A stretch of 64,000 nucleotides of DNA from Thermosynechococcaceae cyanobacterium Okahandja (GCA_041530395.1 CP136945.1:1860001-1924000); one strand, 5' to 3'. Counted from the first letter of the stretch, positions 47,234-55,653 are shown. Notes: generated from the letters alone by a model not told the origin. Translations and numbers: made by a program.

Positions 47234-47361
47234 CGAGTTCCCGTAAAGGGCTGTGCCCCCGTGGAAGGATAGTGGTCGTCGCGGGGGGTAAAAATACGCC
47301 CAAAGGCTTCCATTAAAAACTCCATCATACCCCGCAGTTTTTGCCGCAATGCCTTAAACAT
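47218..47361 (-). CDS. Small conserved cyanobacterial protein (47 aa)
   Basis: A 47-residue protein starting MFKALRQKLRGMMEFLMEAF, continuing GRIFTPRDDHYPSTGAQPFTG and ending basic. An amphipathic N-terminal helix precedes a RIF-P-DD-YP-TG-QPF motif that I remember from short conserved cyanobacterial proteins of unknown role. TAGGAG lies upstream of ATG 47361 and a TATAGT -10 box lies at 47400-47405 (minus strand), giving a leader of about 30 bases. The signals together support a real gene. Membrane-surface association is an inference from the helix. Confidence 0.8.
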   Translation of the reverse strand: MFKALRQKLRGMMEFLMEAFGRIFTPRDDHYPSTGAQPFTGTRPRKS

Positions 47362-47391
47362 AGGTCAACTCCTAAGACAGCAATTTAACCT

Positions 47392-47405
47392 CTACCTTTA
47401 CTATA
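47392..47405 (-). promoter_or_regulatory. -10 promoter region of the 47-aa gene
   Basis: Minus-strand TATAGTAAAGGTAG, whose first six bases are a good -10 box. The same 14-mer occurs at the promoter at 30795-30808. No clear -35 box. Confidence 0.55.
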
Positions 47406-47584
47406 AAAAATTGATCCCCATTGCTGAGAAGGCCTGAGATAATTGTTGATAACCTCCATAAGGAAGGTATTAATATGTAAATAAGTATTGTGTTATGTTG
47501 CACCTAGCCCAACACCAACCAGTGATGCGCTCTATCCGATTCCCAAGGACGAGTCTCCGCCTACCCTAAGCCAACAGGGAATGG

Positions 47585-48235
47585 CTAGGGAACAAGGGCA
47601 GCCTGCTGATCTGCTAATTCTTCGGCTAACAGTTGAGTGTAGATCTCTTCGAGGTGGGGGGTAATCAGGTTGCTTTCAATCCCGTAGCCAAGGCTGGTCC
47701 AAGTATCTGACAGCAGGGCAAAGACCGCCTGCACTTCCCCTGCACGCAACAGTTGCGGGATATTGGCGTTCCAAGCATCGGGATCGGTTAGCCAGCGATA
47801 CACCACTTGATCTTGGTATTCGGGGGCAAAACTGTACTGGTTCCAAAACCACGTGGGGGGGGCAGGGTGATACCGGGCGGCTTTTTCTGCCCATGTGGAA
47901 CTCAGGAATTGATAGCGTCCGGCAGCGGTGGTACACAGGTGCTGGTTGGGGCCACGGCGAATGGGAATACAGCGATCGGGATGCCGACTCAGATCCTGAA
48001 CATGCTCTCCGCCGTAGAGCAAGGTGTAGGGGCTAGCATCGTTAGCTTCGCTCGCCGAAATGGTGCGCATGAGGGCACGCACGTAGGGATCGCCACCGTC
48101 CATGACGAGGGGAGCAATTTTACCGGGTTGCCAGCGGTACCACAATAGGGCAGGCGATCGCCCCCCCACAAACGGATAACTTACCCCCACCACCAATGCT
48201 GCCACTAGAAACCAGCGCCAAAAACGCACGATCAC
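47585..48235 (-). CDS. Lambda-lysozyme-like muramidase (GH104-type)
   Basis: A 216-residue protein with an N-terminal signal anchor (FLVAALVVGVSYPFVGG) and a domain resembling phage lambda endolysin, a lytic transglycosylase cutting peptidoglycan glycan strands. The catalytic Glu63 is in RTISASEANDASPYTLLYGG, and TTAAGRYQFLSSTWAEKAARY is the second family block. Unlike phage versions it is membrane-anchored or exported, and there is no holin or other phage gene nearby, so it is a domesticated cell wall enzyme. It ends near the gene-poor gap at 47.4-47.6 kb. Confidence 0.85.
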   Translation of the reverse strand: MIVRFWRWFLVAALVVGVSYPFVGGRSPALLWYRWQPGKIAPLVMDGGDPYVRALMRTISASEANDASPYTLLYGGEHVQDLSRHPDRCIPIRRGPNQHLCTTAAGRYQFLSSTWAEKAARYHPAPPTWFWNQYSFAPEYQDQVVYRWLTDPDAWNANIPQLLRAGEVQAVFALLSDTWTSLGYGIESNLITPHLEEIYTQLLAEELADQQAALVP

Positions 48236-48241
48236 CCAACC

Positions 48242-48910
48242 TCACACCGACGGAACACAGCGGAATAACTCAGCGTAGTCCGAGGGAGGCCGATCAGGGC
48301 GACTCACCACCTCAAAAATTTTATTGGCGGCGGCGGCTTCACCAAGGGCGGCAACACAGATGTCGGCCACTTGGGCGCGGGGGATACTGCCTTCAAAAAG
48401 GGTATCGGCAGCAGCAATGACCGGAAACCCTCCCGCGTCGGTATCTTTGAGTCCTCCCGGACGCACAATCGTATAGGTTAGACCACTGTCCTGTAAATAA
48501 CGTTCCGCCTGCTGCTTCCAATACAGAATTAGCCAAAAGAGATTCAGGGGATGAAAGAACTGGGACACACAGAGGGAGGAGACCAGAATAAACTGCTGTA
48601 CCCCTGCCTGCCGGGCTGCATCCACCAAGTTTTTGGTGCCTAAGTAGTCAACGCTAAACGGTTCGAGGGGGTTGACGCTGGGGCTGGCTCCTGTGGCGCA
48701 AATTACTGCCTCCGCCCCCGTCAAGGCACTCCCGAGGCTCTGGGGTTGGGTCACATCCCCATAGCGAATGGCGATCGCCCCATCGGGCCAGTGGGACTGC
48801 GCCTTCGCCAAGTTACGGACAACCGCAATGGGGACATGTCCCGCCCGTAGGAGCGCATTCACAATCCGGTGACCGGTACGGCCGGTGGCACCAACAACAG
48901 CGACATTCAC
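48242..48910 (-). CDS. NAD(P)-binding atypical SDR protein
   Basis: A 222-residue short-chain-dehydrogenase-like protein with N-terminal nucleotide motif NVAVVGATGRTGHRIVNALL (GxxGxxG) and NAD(P)H-binding fold (NADB). The YxxxK catalytic pair is only partly kept (LYWKQQAERYLQDSGL), as is usual in this NmrA/atypical SDR group, which often has regulatory or assembly roles. The closest family name is the SDR5-type NAD(P)H-binding protein found in cyanobacteria and plastids (Tic62-like). It is 6 bases upstream of the lysozyme-like gene in one transcript. Confidence 0.85.
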   Translation of the reverse strand: MNVAVVGATGRTGHRIVNALLRAGHVPIAVVRNLAKAQSHWPDGAIAIRYGDVTQPQSLGSALTGAEAVICATGASPSVNPLEPFSVDYLGTKNLVDAARQAGVQQFILVSSLCVSQFFHPLNLFWLILYWKQQAERYLQDSGLTYTIVRPGGLKDTDAGGFPVIAAADTLFEGSIPRAQVADICVAALGEAAAANKIFEVVSRPDRPPSDYAELFRCVPSV

Positions 48911-48943
48911 GATAATTTTCCTGCAAACTCAGCCCTAAGGAGA

Positions 48944-49474
48944 TCATAAATTGATGTCCCAATCCGCGTCATCCTCGGGGCGATCGCTGGGGGGTGGGGG
49001 GGTAAGAATGCGGTAGTCAGCATCAACCACTGACGGGGGCGGCGGTGCCGCAGAGGAACTCTTACGGGAGGGCCGATATTGATAGGAATAGGAGGAACTG
49101 CGACGGGGGGGTGAATCTTGAATGACGGGTTCGGGGGGGGGTGGCTCAGACTCCTCAAACCAATCCTCCACATCCGCAACAGGGTCGGTGTCCTCTGGTG
49201 GTGGCCGCATCGACGGATCCTCTGTGGCAACGGTTGGCTCCGGCGATCGTCGCCGCTGGGGTCTGCGGGGTTCTGCCGCTGGACTCCCACTGAGGAACAG
49301 CAGGATGCGTCCCCAAAGGATGCCAACCATGGCCGCCGCGGCAATCCACAGGGCAAGGGGCAACGGCGGTGTTTGCTGCCCTAAAAACCGCAAGGGCAGA
49401 ACTGGCTGCCAATTTTGGACAACGAGTATTGCCAACAGGGCGATCGCCCCCAAATAGACCCACGCTTGCGACAT
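48944..49474 (-). CDS. LapA-like membrane protein with proline-rich tail
   Basis: A 176-residue protein starting MSQAWVYLGAIALLAILVVQ. Two transmembrane helices (about 5-22; about 38-60, LPLALWIAAAAMVGILWGRI) with the NWQPVLPLRFLGQQTP linker resemble the LapA domain. The remainder is a disordered Pro/Ser/Glu-rich cytoplasmic tail ending in an acidic DDADWDINL peptide that could be a docking motif. Function unknown. The ATG overlaps the stop of ubiX (TAATG), so they are coupled; another frame over this region is a shadow. Confidence 0.8.
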   Translation of the reverse strand: MSQAWVYLGAIALLAILVVQNWQPVLPLRFLGQQTPPLPLALWIAAAAMVGILWGRILLFLSGSPAAEPRRPQRRRSPEPTVATEDPSMRPPPEDTDPVADVEDWFEESEPPPPEPVIQDSPPRRSSSYSYQYRPSRKSSSAAPPPPSVVDADYRILTPPPPSDRPEDDADWDINL

Positions 49475-50094
49475 TAGGTAATTGGTCCTTGCCAACGCTT
49501 CAAGGGCACACAATCTAACCCTAGCTGATCAAGGGCGCGAGCCACGACAAAATCCACTAGGTCTTCAATGGTTTCAGGGCGGTGATACCACGCCGGAATA
49601 GCGGGGACAATCCGCGCCCCAGCCATGGCAAGCTGAGTCAGGTTCTGTAAGTGAATCAGGCTAAAGGGGGTTTCCCGCGGCACGAGTACTAGGGGGCGCT
49701 GCTCCTTCAGGTGGACATCCGCCACCCGCTCCAGTAAATCCGAACTCAAGCCTGCCGCCAGCTTAGCCACCGTGCTCATGCTACAGGGAATAATCACCAT
49801 CCCAAGGGTACGAAAGGAGCCACTGGCGATCGCGGCGGCCACATCTGTGGGTCGATGGCAGGTCAATTCCCCATCCCAGACCTGTGCTTGCTCCTGCCAA
49901 AAGAGGGCTTGTTTATCCGGCTGCACGGGCATCGTCAAACCACATTCCGCTTGCCACACCTGATGGACAGCCTTTGATGCCACTAATTGAATAGGATACC
50001 CTGCTTGTAATAGAAATTTTATGGTGCGCACTGCGTAGAGCAAACCAGACGCGCCGGTCACACCCAAAATAATCGGAGCAGAAGAGGAGGTCAC
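49474..50094 (-). CDS. ubiX: Flavin prenyltransferase UbiX
   Basis: A 206-residue enzyme that attaches a dimethylallyl group to FMN, making prenylated FMN for UbiD-type decarboxylases, used in quinone synthesis. The N-terminal ILGVTGASGLLYAVRTIKFL and MVIIPCSMSTVAKLAAGLSSDLLERVADV blocks, and RPLVLVPRETPFSLIHLQNL, are family signatures. A UbiD gene is not in the window. Coupled to the LapA-like gene downstream. Confidence 0.94.
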   Translation of the reverse strand: MTSSSAPIILGVTGASGLLYAVRTIKFLLQAGYPIQLVASKAVHQVWQAECGLTMPVQPDKQALFWQEQAQVWDGELTCHRPTDVAAAIASGSFRTLGMVIIPCSMSTVAKLAAGLSSDLLERVADVHLKEQRPLVLVPRETPFSLIHLQNLTQLAMAGARIVPAIPAWYHRPETIEDLVDFVVARALDQLGLDCVPLKRWQGPIT

Positions 50095-50203
50095 AATTTA
50101 CGCCATACTAAACGCAACGCTCATCACCCCGGCAAAACCCTAGGGCTTGGCAACAACTCCATTCTAAATTGCCAACTGGTACGCTCTCCTAAGTGGCTGC
50201 AAC

Positions 50204-50692
50204 ATGACAATTCCTGATCCGGCTTTTTCCCCTGAACACCCAACGGATAGTCTGGCGGCTATACCGCCGGAGTTGATGCGCGAGTTGTTTGATGCGGCAC
50301 TCCTAGAGGCATTAGTCTCCCCAGAATTGCCGGATCTCGACCAATTATTTGTGAACCTAGAACCCCTGCGATTGGAGTCCCAAGGCCACTGTCTGTCGCA
50401 AGAGCAGTGGCAACAACTGCAGGTACAGCAACAAACCATTGCACGACAGCTTGAAGAAACACTCACCTATTTGGCCAAGGTCAAAGCGGTGGCGTACCAA
50501 CTCCAAGCCGTGGCCAGTGAGTTTGTGCCGACACCCAAACGGCGGCAGCGCCAAGCACCGCCCCCTCACCCCCTAGAATACTTGGCGGCAGAACTCCTCC
50601 GGGCGATTGCCCACACCCAAGCGGCACTAGAACCCGTTTATGAACCCCTGCACCAACTCGGGGATACCCTATCTGGTACCATAAAATCCTGA
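50204..50692 (+). CDS. Hypothetical helical protein (162 aa)
   Basis: A mostly alpha-helical acidic protein of unknown function. The N-terminal third ([20 protein letters not shown]) and a Gln-rich central helix ([20 protein letters not shown]) suggest coiled coil; the C-terminal half has [21 protein letters not shown] recognise no family. It begins at ATG 50204, and its spacing of 49 bases to trpG on the same strand allows co-transcription. Base composition is like its neighbours. Confidence 0.75.
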   Translation: MTIPDPAFSPEHPTDSLAAIPPELMRELFDAALLEALVSPELPDLDQLFVNLEPLRLESQGHCLSQEQWQQLQVQQQTIARQLEETLTYLAKVKAVAYQLQAVASEFVPTPKRRQRQAPPPHPLEYLAAELLRAIAHTQAALEPVYEPLHQLGDTLSGTIKS

Positions 50693-50741
50693 TTTAAATG
50701 ATGGGGTTCTCCGAACACGCACCATTGGAGGTGGCTGGCTA

Positions 50742-51344
50742 TTGATTATTGTTATCGACAACTATGACAGTTTCACCTATAACTTAGTCCAATACTTGGG
50801 GGAACTAGCCGCTGAATTTGCTGTTGCAGGGGATCTGCGGGTGTTTCGCAACGACAAGATCACCCTTGCCGACATTGACGCACTGGCTCCCGCTGGCATT
50901 GTCATTTCCCCGGGGCCGGGACGACCTGCGGATGCCGGAATTTCGGAGGCGGTGATTCGTACCTATGGGTCTAAATACCCCATTTTAGGGGTGTGCTTAG
51001 GGCATCAAGCCATTGGCGAAGTCTTTGGGGGCACCATTGCCCTCGCGCCAACGCTGATGCACGGTAAAACCTCAGAGATTTACCACCGGGGGGTGGGGGT
51101 CTTTCAAGACTTGCCCCAACCCTTTACTGCCACTCGCTACCATAGTTTGGTAATTGATCGTGAGACCTGCCCCGAGGTTCTAGAAATTACTGCATGGACT
51201 GATGACAACCTGATTATGGGGGTGCGCCATCGCCAGTATCCCACCCTTGAAGGGGTGCAGTTCCATCCCGAAAGTATCTTGACCCGCTGTGGCAAGGACT
51301 TGCTGAGGAACTTTTTAGCAAGCGTTAGCCGTCAGCAGGCTTAG
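50742..51344 (+). CDS. trpG: Anthranilate/aminodeoxychorismate synthase glutaminase
   Basis: A 200-residue class I glutamine amidotransferase that supplies ammonia to TrpE (tryptophan) and often also PabB (folate). The catalytic Cys is in [15 protein letters not shown] (about residue 85) and His/Glu are in [10 protein letters not shown] (about 173-176). The N-terminus [20 protein letters not shown] is typical. The start is TTG 50742, ten bases after GGAGG; no in-frame ATG fits the first strand. TrpE is not in the window, so the partner is unlinked. Confidence 0.94.
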   Translation: MIIVIDNYDSFTYNLVQYLGELAAEFAVAGDLRVFRNDKITLADIDALAPAGIVISPGPGRPADAGISEAVIRTYGSKYPILGVCLGHQAIGEVFGGTIALAPTLMHGKTSEIYHRGVGVFQDLPQPFTATRYHSLVIDRETCPEVLEITAWTDDNLIMGVRHRQYPTLEGVQFHPESILTRCGKDLLRNFLASVSRQQA

Positions 51345-51416
51345 CAAATTTTGTAGAACTCGCGCAAGCGGCCAATTTTCTCTATACTTGGCTGGGAATG
51401 AACTGTGGGGAGACCT

Positions 51417-52166
51417 ATGGAACGGCGGCAGTTTTTGCGCTGGGCGCAAGTGGGGGCGATCGCCAGTTTAGGCGGTCATTGGGCAGCACACGCCCAAGGA
51501 GCAGGGCTGTCGCTCCAATGGCTAGGGCACACCTGTTTTCTCTTTAGCGGCAGTGGTCAGCGGGTTCTGGTAAACCCCTTTCGCCCCATCGGCTGCACCA
51601 AAGGGCTACGGCCACCGCGGGTTGCTGCCGATATTGTGATGATTAGTAGCCGCCTCCTTGATGAGGGCTACATTGAAGGGCTGCCCGGGCGACCCAAGCT
51701 GCTGTTTCAGCCGGGCAACTACAACGTCAATGGCCTCAAAATTCAGGGGATTCGCACCAACCACGATCGGGTAGGGGGCTTTCGCTTTGGGGTGAATGTG
51801 GTGTGGCGCTGGCAGCAGGGGGGCGTCAATATCCTCCACATGGGGGGAATTGCCATGCCCCTCAGCATTGAGCAAAAAATTCTCATGGGACGGCCCGATG
51901 TGATGATTGTGCCCGTGGGGGGCAGCGATAAAGCCTATACGGCAACCGAAGCCAAAGCGGCCATTGACCTATTGCAACCCCGCTTAGTCATCCCGTCCCA
52001 CTTTCGCACCGCCGCCGCCGATCCCAACAATTGCGACTTAACAGGTTTAGAGGACTTTTTAGCCGTGATGGAAGGTACCCCGGTGCGCCGCAGTGGCGGC
52101 AACTCCCTCACGGTTTCTGCGGCGAACTTGCCCCAAACAACCACCATTCAGATTCTTAGTATCTAG
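51417..52166 (+). CDS. Tat-type exported MBL-fold protein with incomplete metal site
   Basis: A 249-residue protein with twin-arginine-like signal (MERRQFLRWAQVGAIASLGG) and a UlaG-type metallo-beta-lactamase fold: LQWLGHTCFLFSGSGQRVLV, then IRTNHDRVGGFRFGVNVV and ILHMGGIAMPLSIEQK, then LQPRLVIPSHFRT. The HxHxDH block reads SRLLDEG, and the usual D of the GD motif is G. The His in IPSHFRT is kept. Catalysis through a binuclear zinc site is doubtful. ATG 51417 has GGGGAGA upstream. It overlaps the convergent protease gene by 4 bases. Confidence 0.8.
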   Translation: MERRQFLRWAQVGAIASLGGHWAAHAQGAGLSLQWLGHTCFLFSGSGQRVLVNPFRPIGCTKGLRPPRVAADIVMISSRLLDEGYIEGLPGRPKLLFQPGNYNVNGLKIQGIRTNHDRVGGFRFGVNVVWRWQQGGVNILHMGGIAMPLSIEQKILMGRPDVMIVPVGGSDKAYTATEAKAAIDLLQPRLVIPSHFRTAAADPNNCDLTGLEDFLAVMEGTPVRRSGGNSLTVSAANLPQTTTIQILSI

Positions 52167-53776
52167 CGGTTTTCAAGCTGGCGGATCACGGTCATCAACT
52201 CTTCGTAGGATTCGCGGTTCCCTTGGCGGCGGTACAATTCTGCCGCTTGACGCAAATCCGGTAGGCTAGCGCGTGGGTTTTCTTCGAGTAGGTAGGTGAC
52301 CCCCCGCACCGCAAAGGGCATGGGGTCGTTGGGGGTTAAGCGGGTGAGTTCCCCCCAACTGGGACGACTGAGGGCATAGTCTCCCATTAAAAAGGCGGCG
52401 ACCCCCCGCAGCAGATGGTAGTCGGTGCTATCGGGGTTGGCGGCAATCAGTTGGTCAAAGGCAGGAATACTGCGGCGAAAATCGCCACTCAAGAAGAGGG
52501 CAAGGGAGCGAATGACTTGGAGGTCACCGTTGGCGGGGGTAATGACAAGGGCGCGATCAATGTCGGCGACGGCATTGCCAAAGTTACCTAAGAGCAAGTT
52601 AAAAAAGCTACTCACACCGTAGGCTTCGGCATAGTTCGGGTTGAGAGCCATGGCTTTGGCAATATCCTGCTGTAGGGTACCCGGCTGTTGCGCCACATTG
52701 CGGCTAAAGGTGTCTAGCAGGGGAGTCGGCGGGTTGGGCGGGAAGGCATCTTTGAGGATGGGGTTGCCCTGCGTCAGACGGCTGAGGTGTTTCACCCCCA
52801 ATTCTTCGCCAAGCTGGGTAAAGTCTTGGTTGGGGACAAGGGCAAAAAACTGAGCCACGGCACGGCCAAGGTAGGCTTCGGCATAGTTGGGATTAAGGGT
52901 AATGGCTTGGGTGTAGGCCTCAACGGCCCCGGCAAAGTCTTTTTTCTGAAAGCGGGCCTCTGCCGCAAGGAAGTAGTCCGCCGGTTTCATGGGCAGACTT
53001 GGGGGGATGTTAGCGGTGGCGATCGCGGCTGAACCGGTGGTGCCCGTACCATTGATGGCCGGTAGGGGGGTCGGAGTGGCCAAGCTGACGTAGGTATTAA
53101 TCGGAATTCCTAAATTAAAGCCCCGCTTGACAAAGACATTGTTGGTACTGCTGCCCTCCTGAATCAGGGTTGAGGCCACATCACCACTGCCGTGGACACC
53201 AATGAGGCGGCCGTTTTCATCGAGCACTGGCCCACCGCTCATGCCGGGCAGCGTGGCGTTGCTATAGACCAAGGCATAGCCATCTTGGATGGGGCGGGAG
53301 GCATTAGCCGTTAGCCGCCCCTCGGTAAACTGGTAAATGCCGCCCAAGACGGAGGCATTCTGGGAGGGAAAGCCAGCCACAAAGACGGGCATCCCTTCAA
53401 TGGCCTCGGTGGAGTTGCCAAGGGTGGCTAGGGCGTACTCGCGGGTGGTTTCAATTTCAAGGGTGGCCAGATCCACCCCCGGAAAGGGACGAATGGAGTT
53501 GGGTTTAATGCTATGCCGCTGGCCATCGGCGGTTTTAACGGCGTACTCCCCGGGCTTTTCAACAACGTGGTGTGCCGTCAGGATGATATAGGTGTTGCCA
53601 CGGCGCTGCAACAAAATGCCGGAACCGTGGGTTCCCTTACCTTCAATAAGAACGGTAATACTTTTAGCAATCCGTGCCACTTCCGTGACCGATGCAGCGG
53701 CGGCTGCCCTTGGCTGGACAAGTTCCACACCGGCGATCGCCACCCCAAGAACCGCCCAAACATTCCAGCGAGCCAT
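52163..53776 (-). CDS. Exported trypsin-like serine protease with TPR domain
   Basis: A 537-residue protein with signal peptide (AVLGVAIAGVELVQPRAAAA) and a trypsin-like domain: His in YIILTAHHVVEK (about 70), Asp in PGVDLATLEIET (about 100) and Ser in LPGMSGGPVLDENG (about 180). From about residue 260 to the end are tetratricopeptide repeats (AVEAYTQAITLNPNYAEAYLG, YGVSSFFNLLLGNFGNAVADIDRAL, YHLLRGVAAFLMGDYAL). It is probably periplasmic or lumenal, cutting partners held by the TPR part. It lies 73 bases downstream of the phycobilisome-like genes on the same strand, possibly the end of that transcript. Confidence 0.9.
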   Translation of the reverse strand: MARWNVWAVLGVAIAGVELVQPRAAAAASVTEVARIAKSITVLIEGKGTHGSGILLQRRGNTYIILTAHHVVEKPGEYAVKTADGQRHSIKPNSIRPFPGVDLATLEIETTREYALATLGNSTEAIEGMPVFVAGFPSQNASVLGGIYQFTEGRLTANASRPIQDGYALVYSNATLPGMSGGPVLDENGRLIGVHGSGDVASTLIQEGSSTNNVFVKRGFNLGIPINTYVSLATPTPLPAINGTGTTGSAAIATANIPPSLPMKPADYFLAAEARFQKKDFAGAVEAYTQAITLNPNYAEAYLGRAVAQFFALVPNQDFTQLGEELGVKHLSRLTQGNPILKDAFPPNPPTPLLDTFSRNVAQQPGTLQQDIAKAMALNPNYAEAYGVSSFFNLLLGNFGNAVADIDRALVITPANGDLQVIRSLALFLSGDFRRSIPAFDQLIAANPDSTDYHLLRGVAAFLMGDYALSRPSWGELTRLTPNDPMPFAVRGVTYLLEENPRASLPDLRQAAELYRRQGNRESYEELMTVIRQLENR

Positions 53777-53849
53777 GACCACCACTCCCAAGTTGCAGGC
53801 TAACCTATGTTAACCCTATCTTATCCCTTGACCTGTTCAGCAGGCGGGG

Positions 53850-54320
53850 CTATTCGGCCAAAATAGATTGGGTTAAGGCTAGCACTGGCTTCATCAGAGG
53901 CGCAGCTTCCGAACCAAGAACCTGATTGACCGCCATCGGCAACACCTGATAGGTGGCCTGAGCCGCCTTCTCATCCTTAAAGGCTTTAATAATGGTGCGG
54001 TACCACAGCAGGAACCCATCCCGTAGGGCATCGAGATCGGCAAAGAGCATCGCAGCGGCGGCTAAGCGCAGCACACTGCGGCGATCGCGCTGGCACACCG
54101 CCGCGTAGTCCTGATTCCCTTTGCGGAAAATATGGGGGTTTTGGGCACGTAACTGTTTGTCCACCTGCTCAATAATTGCCTCTTCCGCATCACGGATTTT
54201 TTCGTAGGCACTGATGCGCTCGTCAGCAGTGGCAAGATAGTTTTTGAGGAACTGTAGCTCCGCTGCCGTAGCATAACGACCATCCGCCTCAAGGCTGAGT
54301 TTTTCCAGTTGACGCAGCAT
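53850..54320 (-). CDS. Phycobilisome-like (globin-fold) protein B
   Basis: A 156-residue protein with the phycobilisome-linker-free alpha/beta subunit fold. The block AAVCQRDRRSVLRLAAAAMLF aligns with the bilin region of phycobiliproteins, where Cys in C-x-RD is the chromophore attachment; the rest (LSLEADGRYATAAELQFLKNYL; LWYRTIIKAFKDEKAAQATY) is like the other copy. It is not a normal light-harvesting subunit by length and termini. Similar genes occur in the PAP operon of Synechocystis (slr0144-slr0152), needed for photosystem II assembly. Whether it binds a bilin cannot be told. Confidence 0.85.
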   Translation of the reverse strand: MLRQLEKLSLEADGRYATAAELQFLKNYLATADERISAYEKIRDAEEAIIEQVDKQLRAQNPHIFRKGNQDYAAVCQRDRRSVLRLAAAAMLFADLDALRDGFLLWYRTIIKAFKDEKAAQATYQVLPMAVNQVLGSEAAPLMKPVLALTQSILAE

Positions 54321-54380
54321 ACATCTCTGTGGGGGTAAGTGAACAGTACGAGCAGGTGGCTGCTGGTAAATTGCTACCCT

Positions 54381-54854
54381 CTAGTGTGACAAAATTGAAC
54401 TACTGAGGGCAAGCACCGGCTGCATGACCCGCTGTTCTTCAGGAGTTAGCAACTGCTTGATCAGGCTCGGCAGGAGGTTGCCGTAGGTGGAATCTGCCAT
54501 TTTCTCATAGTTAAAGGCTTTGACAATGGTGCGGTACCAGAGCAGGAAATTGTCCCGCATGAGGTCGAGTTCCGCAAAGAGCATGGCCGAGGCACACAGG
54601 CGAATGGCATCCACCAGATCGCGGCGGCAAATTTCACTTCTGTCCCGCTGACTATAGTGAAAACAGTAGGGGTTTTCCGCCTTTTGCTTGGCCTGAATTT
54701 TATCGGCCATGAGTTCGCCTTCGGCACGGATTTTTTCGTAGGCGCTAATGCGCGTTTCCACTGTGGCAAGGTACTCCCGCAAGAAGTCTAACTCTTCAGC
54801 ACGGGCATAACGGCCATCGGCAGCAACGGTCAAGTGATTTAATTGACGGAACAT
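54381..54854 (-). CDS. Phycobilisome-like (globin-fold) protein A
   Basis: A 157-residue paralogue of the following gene, from ATG 54854 with GAGGA upstream. It starts MFRQLNHLTVAADGRYARAE, and carries ICRRDLVDAIRLCASAMLFAELD, aligned with the phycobiliprotein C-x-RD chromophore segment. The pair are about 50% identical by eye, so the two arose by tandem duplication, perhaps to form a heterodimer like alpha and beta phycobiliprotein subunits. Position between a V4R gene and its paralogue matches the PAP operon arrangement. Function in photosystem II assembly is by analogy. Confidence 0.85.
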   Translation of the reverse strand: MFRQLNHLTVAADGRYARAEELDFLREYLATVETRISAYEKIRAEGELMADKIQAKQKAENPYCFHYSQRDRSEICRRDLVDAIRLCASAMLFAELDLMRDNFLLWYRTIVKAFNYEKMADSTYGNLLPSLIKQLLTPEEQRVMQPVLALSSSILSH

Positions 54855-54915
54855 AGGAAAATCCTCGCAATTGAACACAAAAACCAAACCCCAACCGTAG
54901 GGGTACACACCTGCT

Positions 54916-55653
54916 CTAGGTTCTGACGAACTCCCCTTGACGTAAACGCTTTTCAATATCGCGAGCGGTTGCCCCCTCGTTTTGCCAAAAGGCGGCAGCA
55001 TCAATGCGATCCTGCTTACCCACCAAAAACTTGCAGTAGGTTTCCCCCATGGCGTAACACTGTAGTTCGATACACCCCAAGGGCTTTTGAATCAGCCCCG
55101 TAAAGAATCCGGCAAACAAGCCAGCGTAAATGTAGCACACGGGTTTGCCCACATCCCCAAGGGTGCGCGCCACCACCGAGTCAAAAATATTAATGAACAT
55201 AAACCCATTTTTTTGCTCGGTTAAATCCACTTCCCAGTTGCCCCAGCCTTGGGTGGTAAAGGGCCACCACCATGCTTCCAAAATAAACGTCAGGGCCGCC
55301 TTGCGCAGTTCCCGCTTGTAGTCCTGCTCAAAGTGTTGCTTAAAGACTACCGCATCCTGTTTGCCCCATTCTTCGCCAATTTTGTACATAACCAGCGCTG
55401 AGGCCGGGCCGACTTCTTCCTCTAGCCCTTCAACAAGGCCAATGACAAAGTCCTCTGTAACGAGTGTCACCCGCTGATCGTACCAATCCTGAATGGTGCC
55501 CTGCTGTCCATTAAATTGCAGGTAGTCGCGGAGGCTGTAGTGGTTTGTGCGGTGGGGATGGGTGCGATGGAGTTGGTGTTGATAGGGTGGCGTGGCAATA
55601 GTGGGCATCGGTGAGGGCTTGCCTAGGGGTTGGGAAGGACTGACTGAGACCAT
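54916..55653 (-). CDS. V4R-domain protein (PAP-operon type)
   Basis: A 245-residue protein with a disordered His/Pro-rich N-terminus (about 1-40) and a V4R (4-vinyl reductase) domain from about 90 to 215, where ALVMYKIGEEWGKQDAVVFKQ, VYIYAGLFAGFFTGLIQKPLG-like and LQCYAMGETYCKFLVGKQDR hold the small-molecule-binding fold. Slr0144 and Slr0147 of the Synechocystis PAP operon are of this type. The two phycobilisome-like genes follow within 61 bases. The V4R ligand could be a tetrapyrrole or other hydrophobic molecule; this is inference. ATG 55653 is chosen over TTG 55659. Confidence 0.85.
   Translation of the reverse strand: MVSVSPSQPLGKPSPMPTIATPPYQHQLHRTHPHRTNHYSLRDYLQFNGQQGTIQDWYDQRVTLVTEDFVIGLVEGLEEEVGPASALVMYKIGEEWGKQDAVVFKQHFEQDYKRELRKAALTFILEAWWWPFTTQGWGNWEVDLTEQKNGFMFINIFDSVVARTLGDVGKPVCYIYAGLFAGFFTGLIQKPLGCIELQCYAMGETYCKFLVGKQDRIDAAAFWQNEGATARDIEKRLRQGEFVRT

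Noticed and set aside
47585-48235. Prophage remnant based on the lambda-lysozyme domain
   Set aside because: No integrase, holin, capsid or tail genes nearby, and the protein has its own membrane anchor.
48907-49356. Minus-strand open frame of 149 codons with high proline and arginine
   Set aside because: Shadow of the LapA-like gene in another frame; low-complexity Pro/Ser coding explains it.
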